From NCBI GenBank assembly GCA_031216915.1, contig CM062290.1:163596453-163660452 (forward strand): DNA of 64,000 nucleotides, given 5' to 3'. The notes under the pieces were generated by a model. It was not told the DNA's origin, did no database searches, and worked only from the letters and a program-made list of their open reading frames with translations. This stretch comes from Pictodentalium vernedei. Taxonomy: Eukaryota > Mollusca > Scaphopoda > Dentaliida > Dentaliidae. Below, one piece after another: positions 39,501-52,500 of this stretch (positions are counted from its first letter, which is position 1; each line of letters begins with the position of its first letter). Both the position numbers and the translations under genes were made by a program.

Positions 39501-42500
39501 GTATACGATTTACAATATATTCTAATCATGTTTTTGGAAGTAATGTGTGAAATGTCCAAGCTCAGACGACCCCATTTCAGACATTACAAACGAAATACAG
39601 CCTCTTCTTGAAACACACCTCCTCCACAAATATGTACATTTGCCGAAATGTTATCGCAGCGCATGTGAAGTTCCGAGCATTTGGATTGTATGAAAGAGTT
39701 TTTATTAATAACCCAAGTACTGTCAATCATAAATTTTCCGTTCTGCATCAACCTTCTCATTGCTCTATTCCTGAACAGAATCATGCAATACATTTATATC
39801 TTTAGTGAATAGTGAATCTATTCTACATTTATAGAGATTCTATAATAATTCAACTCTATAAGCCTGTAGGGCTGTAGGATTAATGCTGCTGCTTCTAGAA
39901 TAGTCGTCAAATATGTCTGATTATAGACTGCCAAATTTGCTTTATGCAAAACACTTTTGAATACTGACTTCAGTATATTAACAAAATCTCGATTACGCAC
40001 CGTAATTGCAAAAAGATTAAAATCGTTTCAGTTCACCTACTTTAAAAAGCGGGCGAGATCGGTACATTTTATATGTTAGTTGTAGACCAAAGAAAAACTT
40101 AAGACAGAGCGCGATAGAACTTTTCGACGACGGCACATACCACGATTTAATGTTCCCGGTTCTTGTAACCGTTTCGAACTAAGCTGGAATTAATTATGAC
40201 GATGTTCTTTAGGGGCTTCAGTTCTGTGGTGCTTGACCACAAAATGTGGCTTTATCACACACCTATTAATGTAAAACACGGGATTTCCACTGTTCTGCCT
40301 GTGCGATAAAAATAAAGTTGTTCGATCGTAAACAGACAAGGAACCCGTCTAAATAAATTACGTCATTCATTTGTCGAATCCACCGGAGTCGAGATTGCTT
40401 GGAAATTCCAAGTTCTTCGTTTAGATTTGTTTACTCGGGATATTTAAACAATCAGATTCGAGTCAAAAATTTACAAAATAAAAATAAAATTCTGACTGCT
40501 TGTTCCTTGACAATACTTTCCACAACTGGTCATATAACTGGTCATATAATAATGTGGACTGGTTGTTACATTCTTGGTGTGTGATAAATACAGAACCGCA
40601 CACACACATGATATCCTGGGCCAAAGCAATCTCGCGCGATAATGTTTAACCCTTTACCTAACATGGAAAGCAAACGACACTTGCAAAAAATTCCTTGAGT
40701 CACTAATTTTTTTCATTTTTGTCTCAAAAACATAGGTTATGACCCCTCTTTGGAACGAGCTCGTCGAGCTCGTTCCAACGAGGGGTCATAACCTATATTT
40801 TTGAGACAAAAAATGAAAAAATAATGAAAATTAATTGGCGATTTTGAGAATAGCGCTGACCGGATTTGGCCGTTACCTTGAGTAAAGGGTTCAAACGTAT
40901 TTGCGGTTCTGTATATATATATATAGGTTCCTTATTTTCTGAATATCTGTACTTCATCTTCTCTTTTCAAGGGAGATATTATACTAAAAAAATACGAATT
41001 GCATTCGAGAAGCCAAGGTTGTTTTGAAATGTGGGTTTTTATGTTGTCCTTGGTACTTCATGCAAGTACTAGAAATATTGATTCCAAGATTGAATTAAAA
41101 TTAGATTAGTTCTCTTAAAAACGATTTACACTTCTTTCTGATGATATCTGTTGTTTTAGTGTTCATCTATTCAGGAATGTGAACAGTATCGTTTCAGGTC
41201 CTGGCTTTCTTGATGATGAATTGCTGGAATGATGTACAGAGAACAGATGAAACACCATCTTTCCCTGTACCAGGCGTATCATGTGTTGTTTACTTATGCA
41301 CAACTCTCCCAGCGCAAAGTGTGAATAAAATACATATTAAGATCACATGATGCGTTCTGAAACGACACTAACCTGGCTGTACAGTTAATGTGGTATAATT
41401 TTCCTGTGAGGTCTTCCTTCAACAGCTTGTCGCATAACGGTATGCTATCAGCTTACTGGGAGAAGTGATGTGAGGATGATCTGGAATTTTCTGGGCTGTT
41501 AGGTCGGAATTAATATTGAAAAACGTGATCAGTTCAGTAATGGCCGCTTTATACTAGTAATGCCCTTGGGTATATGCGTCCACAACAAAAGTATGAACTC
41601 ACCTTTTCAATGTGGTGTGCATGTTTACTTATGAAAGGTAAACTTCGATAGTCAAGGTGTAAACAGCGAAAGAAACAACCAATAGCTGCGGAAGATCAGT
41701 AATAACTTAATCAACACTAAGGTGCTGCAGGATTAAATTATTACTCACCCCACTCTTAACGCGCAAAATGAACGCACAAATATGTCGAAGAGAGACCTAA
41801 TTACAAGGTTTTCTATTCATGAACATGGTGTTAGAAAAGTTTAGTTTATTTATGCTCCAGTTTGCTTAACCCTTTTCCCAACTCGAATAGAAGACAATAC
41901 TTTCAAAAATAAAAAAAAAAAATAAAAAAGAATCTGAATTATTAAAAACTGTAATTTTTCGGACTCAAAAACATTGGTCATGACCTCTCGTTGGAACAAA
42001 GTAAAAAAAAATTGTATGTGAATAGCGCCGGCATGCTTTAACATATACTTTCGTGGGTTAACAAATGGTCTTCGAACAATTGTCACTATTAACTGAACAA
42101 GTTTTCACGAACACTTCCAGACTGTCAAATAAATGACAATGTGGCGCTTGCACCCACGGGCCAGTCTGGCTAGTTAGAAGGGTAGGAGTCTTGCCAATTG
42201 ATAACACTGATAACAATCCCCATACTTTAATAAGCGTCATTTGGTTAAGAGGACGGAAGTTCTACTCGTTTTATTACCCGTTTGATTGTATCCCTGGGTC
42301 AATTTTGTCTTAACAAGATTTTATTTTGCGTTATGCGATAGCTTTAATATCACGAAGTGAGCGTTAATTGCGTGACAAATAAGAGAAGGTCAGAAGTGAA
42401 AACATATTTATTATGTTTTGTCTTCCAGGCATACTGGAACGAGAACTTGCTTGAAGCCATGAATATGTTGGCAATATTCGTCATCTTATGTGTTTTAATT

Positions 42501-43434
42501 TCCGGTCTCACTATCTTTCTCCTCTGGCCAATCTCCTTGTCGAACATATATAAGGAGATGAAAACAGAGCAGCTTACTACATCAATAAAATTCTTCAATG
42601 TAATTATTCCCGCTGACATGTTCAGTCGGGTATCCAATTATATTTTTACACTAACCTCTTATTTGATCGAGAGACCACACAGTGAAGAACTACTACATAA
42701 AGAAGATTGTGTATATGGCTGTGGGTTCGAATCATTGTGCATATTTATTTTAAAGTTAAAAAACCCAGATTCGATACATCAAGATTATTCTCAAAAACAA
42801 ATAAATTCAAGGAAGTCGAGGTTCAGAAACCATGCTGTCAAAGTTTTAACCCTTGATCTAACATGAAAAGCAGATGATACTTCATATTCGGGTACTGTAG
42901 AATGTAACAATCCGTATTGCCCAGACTGTAACCCATAAGTTAACCCTTAGGATCATAATTACTACATATCTTATATATAACATTTTGCATTAAATCAACT
43001 CTGGTATTCTCGTCATATCGCACCTCACGCTTCCCATCCACTCCCTCCAGCTTGAAATATATTTATGTTTCGGTAAATAAAACTGTTTTGTTTCCTCTAA
43101 ATAACCACCTCAAGGGCCGACGTTTAAAAACAGGATGACCAAAGCGTGAGGTGGGATGAATTTGTAGACACTAGCCACCTGATTCCGATCGATTACGATC
43201 GCAAAGAAGTCTTGTTAAATTTACTAATACTTGTATGAAGTATTCAAAATTAATGGTTGCTAACAGTCTGAGTGTGTGCCAAATGCACTTTTGGTTCTAT
43301 AGGGGATGACAGGTAGACAGCCAATCTGGCTATTTCATCCCCTGGGGGTATACATATTTACGTCAATAAGGTTTCTGTAAATTTGTTCATTGTTTTCTGT
43401 GTTGCATGGTGTATTATGTGTGCTCCTAATAAAA

Positions 43435-43504
<70 letters not shown>

Positions 43505-46500
43505 ACTATCTAACTATCTGTCTATCTACTTGCAATTAAAATTCTTGAATAACTCATTTTTTTCTCAAAAAACATAGGTTATGACCCCTCTTTGGAACGA
43601 GCTCGGCGAGCTCGTTCCAAAGAGGGGTCATAACCTATGTTTCTGAGACAAAAATAAAAAAATAATGAAAATTAATTGGCGATTTTTGTGAATAGCGCTG
43701 GCCGATTTTGGCCATTACGTTGGGTAAAGGGTTAAGAGCTTAATTATATTTACAACTTCATGAATGTGGAAGCAATATCGGTTACTGAAAGAAATGACTG
43801 TATAGCTTTCGAAACCCTGAACAGACAGAAGTTTCGCGCTTATCTGTTTGCTTTCAGTTTGGTAACGTTTACCTCCAGCACACAAAAATTATGTTGTGTG
43901 TATCAAGCTCTCTTTATCCCTTTTACCAATACGACCAGTAGACTGGGTCTTTCATATTTTCTTGTTAGGTATTTTTTTACATATTTGCTTCAAGAACATG
44001 GTTTATATTGATTGGCTGCATTGAAAGAACAGCATTCAAATAAATACTTTCGCAGGATTTTATGCTCCCGTGGATAACGTGATATTCACTGTTCCATTAG
44101 GCTGGACTAGAGGAAAACATTCTTGACAACACAAAACTCCCACGTTGTCAAAAGAAATCTAACGGTCGGTGCTGCATTAATGAGATACTTTAATCAACTG
44201 AAAAATCATTTCTTCCAGACATGACAACCTCTTTATACACGTATACAATGTTCTGCCACCCCAAATCATTTCGTATCAGCAATCTCTGACGGAATGGAAT
44301 GTCAAGTCATAGAAGTATCAAATTCAGCGACTGATACGCTGCGCGCGGCACCGAAGCCAAGCCTCTATGTATGGTGTGAACGGAGCATATACATTATTAT
44401 CTAGGTTGAATATTTGAAGACCATGTTTTGGTCTGGTTCTATTGCAATAAATTGCTGTATATTGTGCCGATATGCTATATATTCAGTTAGAAACAAACGT
44501 ATTTTTTACATTCGCTTATCGCTTTGCAGCTCATTGGAGAGCATCAACTGCAACCGAACAAAATCATATGAACATTGTTTGACTTCCCAGTTCTGCGATT
44601 GCATATTATTATTTCAAATTTACTCACCAGATGCCAGCAATACCGATTTTACAGTTTTTCTATAACCTTTTATTTCCATTCTAATTTTGAGGCTCAGTCT
44701 TTCGAAATTTTTGGAATAAGATCTTCACTAAATATAAACATATCAAAAAATGCCCTGTCGTCTTACAAATTTCCCAATCGTTATGGCCGAACTCTTAGGT
44801 GGCGTCATGGGGGGGGGGGGGGTGGAGGGGGTCATAGGGTCTCAAATTAAGATGCATCAAATTTTTTTAAATTGTAGTAGGTTGTGGAGCTAAAAAAATA
44901 GATGTTTTTTTCGTTCTTCGATTACTCATCATTTTGACGTTTTTGCATAACTTCAAAGTTTAGGCTATTTGGTCATGTCTCATTAAAAACTTTTCCTTTG
45001 TAATTTTAGTAACCCACATATATCCATTACGCAACTATCGAACTCCACACACCCTTCTTAGTCATTTGAAATTCGCATACCCAACTTTGAAATTAAAATC
45101 ATACCCAACAATATTGATTAAAATAATATCTTACTCGAAAATTATCTCCCTTGAGATTACTGAACTTGCGAGACGAAATCCAATTTAGAAGGCAGTGAAT
45201 GTGGGTGGTTAGGTGTGAAATTTCTGAGACTTGATGTGCGTGAATGACAATGAGGTGTGAAATAGCGACACCAATTGAAGCAATTACTATGTAATTTCTC
45301 ATCCATCTCTGTGTTATTGTACAGTCTGAGAATGTGTTTTCACAGCAATTTGGAAGTTTTAATTCATCAAAGGAAAAAAATTGGAAAACCACATATGACA
45401 GACTTTTAGATTATTAAAAAGAACAGTATCTGTATTTTATGCAACGATGCGCACACTGTTGATTCAATGAATATAAAAAAAAAGTTATAGATCATCAAAA
45501 GGGTCTGGAAAGGCAGTTTTCTATTTTTTTTAAATGGGTTTCTACTGGGAACAATAGTCCAATGTTCAAATTGATTGGGGAAAAAAGTGTAACAAGATAG
45601 CTTTTATTGCTTATACTACGCCAAAGGAAAAGAACTGTAGTTTGTGAATGATGCGCACATTGATGATAAAAATACACAAATATTAAAAAAAATAAGTTTT
45701 TAAATGAAGTTCTGATCTTTCTCAGTGTTAAATGCCTGAACAGCTTTACCACATTAAGGGGAGGTAATGTTATAGAGAATCGCATCAAGGGAAACATTTT
45801 CTTGGCCATGATAACCCTCACCTCCACCCCCACCCCGCCCACTCCACCCCACCCATAGCGATACCAATTTTACGGTTTTATGCTTGCCTTCTCATTTCAA
45901 CCTTATTTTTAGCATTTCCCATTCAAAAGATTGAAAATACAATTATAATACATATCAGCCTTGGCCGCCAAACTGGCGTTCGCCACAAGATGGCATGGGC
46001 TCTTAGATTCAGATTCAGATTCTTTATTTACGGTATACATATAAAAAACGTTTTTACAGATAAATGTTTTACAGATAATATATTCAGCATACCGTGGGAA
46101 GTGACATAGCCAGATTGGCTGTCTACCTGACAATCCCTAGGAAAATAAAAATCGCAACAGACTGTGATAAAGTGATCGGACTTTAAAGCAATTAGTCTAA
46201 TTCCTAATGATGGGCGGGTGTTCATATTCTTTTGCCAATAATTTGTTCTCGTATAAAAAATAAGTAAGGGGGAAATAATTATGGATATAGATTCCAGCGG
46301 ACGACTGGTGCCTCAATATTGCCAAAATCCCGAAACAACCTGCTTAATGTATTGTTAACGGAGTTCAGGGTAGCATCCAGTAACCACAGATCCCGTCATA
46401 AACTATCGTACAAATCTGGGAATGATACAAGTCCGTTAATGGGAGGTCCACATCGGCTGGCGCACAGTGGGGGCAAATAGCGGTGAATCAGCCCATTTCA

Positions 46501-49500
46501 GTTTAAACTGGATCGTCCCCCCCCCTCCCCCGCGGTACCCCACGGTGTGACATTCGGCGTGACACATAAATTATTGATGCATATTTACGGAACAAATCGA
46601 AAGATTTGCAGGTTGTACAGGACGAGAATACCAGCATGGGACACGGAGCATAACTTCTGTGTATAAGTTCTTTTTGGTAAGTTCTTCTCGGTAAATTAAT
46701 GCAAATATGGATGTTTATTATGTACATTCTGGGCAGTAGGGGTTATTACACCGGACATAATTGGAGAAGGAAGAAATAAACTCGGAGGTTAATTTGCGTC
46801 TAAAGGCGGTTCTATTGTTAATATTTCGAACAGTGACGTCTAGAGCATTCCATAATTTCGGGAACGTGTATAATGGAAGTTTATCTAGGGTACGGTTTCG
46901 AGTTTTTTCTGTGTTCAGAAGTCCAGACTGTCAGGTTGTTCTACCTGATGAATTGTCATTTACGCTGAACATATCGTTAAAGGAAGAAGGTAATTGACCT
47001 TTGTGCCAGTCAAACATGAACAGCAATGCATGCAGTTTAAACAAATCGTCAACTTTGAGGATTTCATCCTTCTTGAACAGGGGTCAGTATGAGAGTTGTA
47101 TTTTTTGTTATTGATAATTCGTAATGATCGCTTCTGCATAATAGCTAATTTATTAATTGCTTTCGAGCTCCCCCATGTTACGATTCCATATATTAAATGG
47201 CTATGAACCAGGGCGAAATACAATGTCTTCAGGACTCGATGGGGAGGATATTTGTTTGCTCGCGCTACTTTCGAGTTTATTCGGGATATGTGAGCTTTGT
47301 AGGATAAATGGTCATCAAGGCTTATTCGCAAAAACTTTAAGGATTTTTCTGGTTTGTTGTCTCAGACCTTGTTAATAACTTGGCTATTTATTTTTACCTC
47401 ATGATGGGAATCAGTATTCCTTCCTTTTGTTGGATTAAGTATAATGTATGAGGTTTTTTAGCATTCAGCATCAACTGGTTCACAGAGCACCATTCGAATA
47501 ATTTTTGAAGTTCGTCGTTAAAATAAGGTGTTATTGAACTACTGTTGAGACCAGAGCAGTGTACTATAGTGTCATCGGCGAACGAAAAGAGATTAAGCGA
47601 AGTTGAATTATTTATATCATTTATATACAGAAGAAATAAAACGGGGCCCAAGATCGAGCCTTGTGGGACACCACAGCTCTGTCTGGCAAAATCAGATTTT
47701 TGTTCGCCATAATTTTGAAATCTATCGGACAAGTAGCTTCTAAACCAATTGTTGGCTAGTCCTCTGATGCCGTAGTATTCGAGTTTGCCGAATAGTATTT
47801 CATGATTTATCGTGTCGAATGCTTTAGACAGGTCCAGGAATAGTGCCAGTGTACTATTCTTTTCCCGTTTATTGTTTTTCGTAGCGGTGCTTTTGAGGAG
47901 TTGGAGGACTGGGTGAATCGTGCCATGACGTTTTCGAAATCCGTACTGATAAGGATATAAGATATTAAACCTCTCGAGAAAACTTCTAAGTCTTATATCC
48001 ATGAGCTTTTCCATTACTTTTCAAAAAGCTGGAAGGATACTAATGGGCCTGTAGTTTGTGAAGCTGTGCTCGTCGCCTGCTTTGAATATGGGTACCACCG
48101 TTGCGATTTTCATTCTATCTGGTACTTTGCCCTCGGTAAAGGAATTATTGATTATGTGGATAATAGGGACCAATATCTCATTTATCGTTTGTTTAAGAAG
48201 ACTTGTTGTGATACAATCGCAATCTTTCGACGATTTTGCTTTCATTCTGTTTGCAATTTGACTAACTTCTACAGGATTTGTGGGTAAAAGATAAAAGTTG
48301 TTGGAAATACTACCATTCATGTAGTTTAAGTACGCTTTATCCGGTTTCTGGATCTGGTCGGATATGGTTCTACCAACGCTGACAAAAAGAATATTGAATT
48401 CTCTTGCAAAGTCCTGGGCTTCGATTATTTATGTACCGCCCTGGACAAAGAAAGTGGGTAGTCTGCTTTCACGTTTTCCTTTATTGATAGCTTCGTTTAA
48501 GATCTGCCATGTTCTTCGCATATTGTTCCTGTTTTCATTCAAAATATCCCTATAATAAATTGATTTACATTGTTTCTTAACTTTGTTAAAAATTTTACAG
48601 TAGTTTTTGTAATTTCGGGAATTATGTTCATTAGGGTTTTTAAGTTTCCTTTTATAGAATTTTTCTTTATTAACTGAGGATATGACAAGTCTCTTTGTCA
48701 TCCAAGGTTGTTTTTTAATAAATTTATTGTTCTGGCGGACACGCTTCAAAGGGAATGCCTTATCGTAAGCTTCCATATAGATGTTTAAAAATGTTTCATA
48801 TGATTCATTGGGACATTTCGAAGGAAAACATGGTAAAAATTACTTTCTGAGAGTAATTTTTTAAATTCAGACATTCTTTCCGCGTTTATGATTCGTTTTA
48901 TGGTAAATCGTGGTGTATCATATGCCTTGGTAGATTCTTCAATGTAAAAAACACCAAAATGATCTGATACATCTGTTATAATTATACCCGGTATTGTTGT
49001 TTGTGAAACATTATTTGAAAATATGTGGTCTATCAGACTAGCTGAATGCCTAGTTACTCTCGTTGGTTTGGTTATATGAGGCAAGAATCCTTGACTAAAC
49101 ATGAGATCGACAAATTCTTCTGTCTTTGGGTGTATAGTTGCTTTTAAAACGTCCAGGTTGAGATCCCCCATGATATAAACTTTTTTGTTTTCGGCATTCA
49201 GAACATCCATTATTTCACCTAATTTTGATATGAGGAGGTTTATGTCGGCTTTGGGCGGAGTGTTTGGTCTATATATGACGTCAATTATTTTAGAGTTGTG
49301 TTTATCTTCAACTTCTATGAATAGAGATTCGAAAACGTGGGGATTGGAAATTGTAATATCACTTCGAACTTTATAGAGTATCCCCTCTTTTATATATAGC
49401 CCAACTCCCCCTCGACCATCATCATTTTCGGGTCTCATACATTTGATAATTGGCGCATAACCCTCCAGAGTAAACAAGTTTTGTGGGGGAATTTGAAATA

Positions 49501-52500
49501 TTTCTGTGAGTCCAATTATGTCAAAAAATTCTTTTTTGTTAGTAAATTATAGAGCAGATTCTGGAAGGAATCCCGGTGAGCCTTTAAGCTTTGACAGTTA
49601 AGATAGAACAAAGAAAATTCTGAGTTTATTTTACTAGTCATAGACTGAAAATCTCTAGGCGTAAAGTACTTACACTCATTTGAGTGGTGTTTAAACGGAG
49701 ATTCGTCATTTTCTGGGGAGGAACATACTTTCTCATTGTAGAGCTGTATAAAGTCATTCTCTGGTTCCATCTGCACCTCGTCGAGTGCAATATTACCCGC
49801 CATATGTCATTACCGTACCACCCACTCTTCCGCTGGAAAAGTATGAGGATATTTCCCTAAATAATATGAGTTGAGTGAAGGACAGATTAAGAACACAGGG
49901 GTTAATGAACTGTTCATGAGGGTCTATTCAGTATCATTTTTAGTCAGTCTGTTGCAATATGAACCCATGATTCGAGGTCAGATTGGGAACACAATAACTC
50001 TGTACATATATCAAAACAGTTAAAAATATACATACACACACTGAGTGCGACATCACTCTACTTGCAATTGTTGTCATGCGGTAATTCGGGTGGGTATATG
50101 TTTTAAATTAGGTCGTTCAGAAGACTGTTATGGGGTTTGGATGTGGTGGACTTTCACATGGAAGGATATCGCAATAATATTAACCCTTTACCTAACGAAA
50201 CGGCCAAAACCGGCCAGCGCTATTCTCAAAAATCGCCAGTTAATTTTCATTATTTTTTTCATTTTTGTCTCAAAAATATAGGTTATGACCCCTCGTTGGA
50301 ACGTGCTCATCGAGCTCGTTCCAACGAGGGGTCATAACCTATGTTTCTGAGACAAAAAATGAAAAAAAATAGTTATTCAAGATTTATTTTTGCGAGTGTC
50401 GTCTGTTTTTCATGTCAGGTAAAGGGTTAATTTATTACAACAAATGATGATAATATCCATTCTGATAACGGAACACTGGACTCATCTTTCAGTATTTCAG
50501 ATATGTTTAAACCTATCCGGTCATGTCTGCTGCAAAGCAGCCACGAGTCGATTTGACGAGCACGATCAATTACAAACGGTTAAGTTATGAAAACAATTAG
50601 CCTTTCAGACACTTATCTTGAGCGTTGGGACAGTTTAACACTCGTGCATTGGGAAATTAACAATCTTCAGTTGCACTAATTATCAGGTCAGCAATAAAAA
50701 CTGCATTAAGTCTGGTTGACTCGTTTGTGTTGTTGAGTTACACACACTCAAGTAATCTGATTCCCTGCATTCAAATCTACAATGCAAAAAATCTCTGGTG
50801 AAAATATCAATTCAAGTTACAGAACACTGAACTCAATTCTCAATATTGCATATATTCTTCATCAAATCCGGCCAAGTCTGCCATTCAGCAGCCATGACCC
50901 GGTTTGATGAAAAAATTGAAAATTGGTGAAATACAACGACTTATGTTGTCGTATAAAAAAACATTGGGCCATTTCAACACTCGTACAGTCTCCCACAGAA
51001 CGGATGGGGAAATTAGCAATCTTCAATTGTTCTATTTCGTTGAATGACTTCTGGAAATTCGCTTTGTGATTTCAAAGTCATGAAATATATGTGTTACAAT
51101 TGCCAAAACGTAATAGAAAATTAGAAGCCATTGTGTGTCACTAAGCCCCCAATGACGGGTTTGTATTATGAAGAACGCCCTGGTGATTATAAAGGAAACA
51201 TTTCCTTTTTGTACATTAAAACGGTGTTGTGATAAATAACTTCATTTGCAACAATATTATTAGATGTTGTAGAAGACAAGAGATGTTATTTTGTCTACCT
51301 ACGGGAGTTTGGAATAGTTGCATAAGATTTGGCGGGAAAAGCTACTTAAATATCATCCGATCATGTCCTTCAACATTGCAGCTCTCTTGTGAGATCAATA
51401 ACCAAATTTTAGAGAAAAGAAATAACTCAGTCAGTTGTACGATGGACCAAATAATATTTTGAACCTGCAGTCAGAGAACGTCTGGTTGACTATATTAACC
51501 CTTTACCTAACATGAAAAGCAGACGACACTTGCAAAAAAAATTCTTGAATAACTAATTTTTTTCATTTTTTGTCTCAAAAACATAGGTTATGACCCCTCG
51601 TTGGAACGAGCTCGACGAGCTCGTTCCAACGAGGGGTCATAACCTATGTTTTTGAGACAAAAAATGAAAATATTTTGAAAATTAATTGGCGATTTTTGAG
51701 AATAGCGCTGGCCGGTTTTGGCCGTTACGTTGGGTAAAGGGTTAACTGAGATATGAACTCTTCCAATACATATCACTGAACAGACCTGGAAGATAGCGCC
51801 GGTAAAGCGGGATGGATTGTGTAGTGCAATAATGGACGAATTATCACTTGATAAATATACAAACACTTCCTGCAGGATGAGTAGTGTGATTACAAAAGTG
51901 GATAGAGTATATGGACATGATCGCGACTGGATCGCAATTCTCTGTCCACTGTCTTCCCCACAACGCTGTAGAATCTCACCAGTAACACAAAAAAAAAACC
52001 GCCACACAACTGACGGTTTTCTTGGTTGTTTCCTTCCTCTTGATTTGACTTCGCAAAATAGTATTGACGAAATTGCGACCAACTCATATCTGACTTATTT
52101 CGTCATGAAAATCGACTTTCGATAAAGTTATCTCCCCTGAAATTATTAGACGGACGAGGATGGTCCAATTATGAAGTTTGTAATTGTTGATAAAGCACTT
52201 ATAACACCAGTAAAAAATAAAGCCAAGTTTTCTTTCGTTACGTTTAGTAAACGAGAGCAGCAGGCAGCTCTTAGAGCTGTCTGCTGCTTTCGTTTATTAA
52301 AAGTTACAAAAGAAAACTTTGTCTTTTATGGAAAACTGATGAGAAGCAACAAAGTACCCTCCACTTTGGCTCTTTGTTTAGCTAATGTGTTTTAGAGTAA
52401 GTACTCCGGATTCCTCCACCCGTAAAACTGTCACGGTCACGATTAGCCATTCTGCATAAGTATGTGATCTTAAACCCCAATAAATAATAAATTGATAAAT

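Noticed and set aside
41197-41345. Frame reading [14 protein letters not shown]...[15 protein letters not shown] after an acceptor-like TTTCAG
   Set aside because: The F.VP.V.....Y pattern recalls the end of CAT proteins, but exon E already encodes that block, the likeness is short, and no donor follows.
46005-49803. Retrovirus-like origin for the reverse transcriptase
   Set aside because: The APE endonuclease precedes the RT, there are no long terminal repeats, and the tail is a short microsatellite, all of which indicate a LINE.
52171-52395. 74-codon open frame
   Set aside because: It runs through both arms of a hairpin (52219-52327); the symmetry explains the lack of stops.
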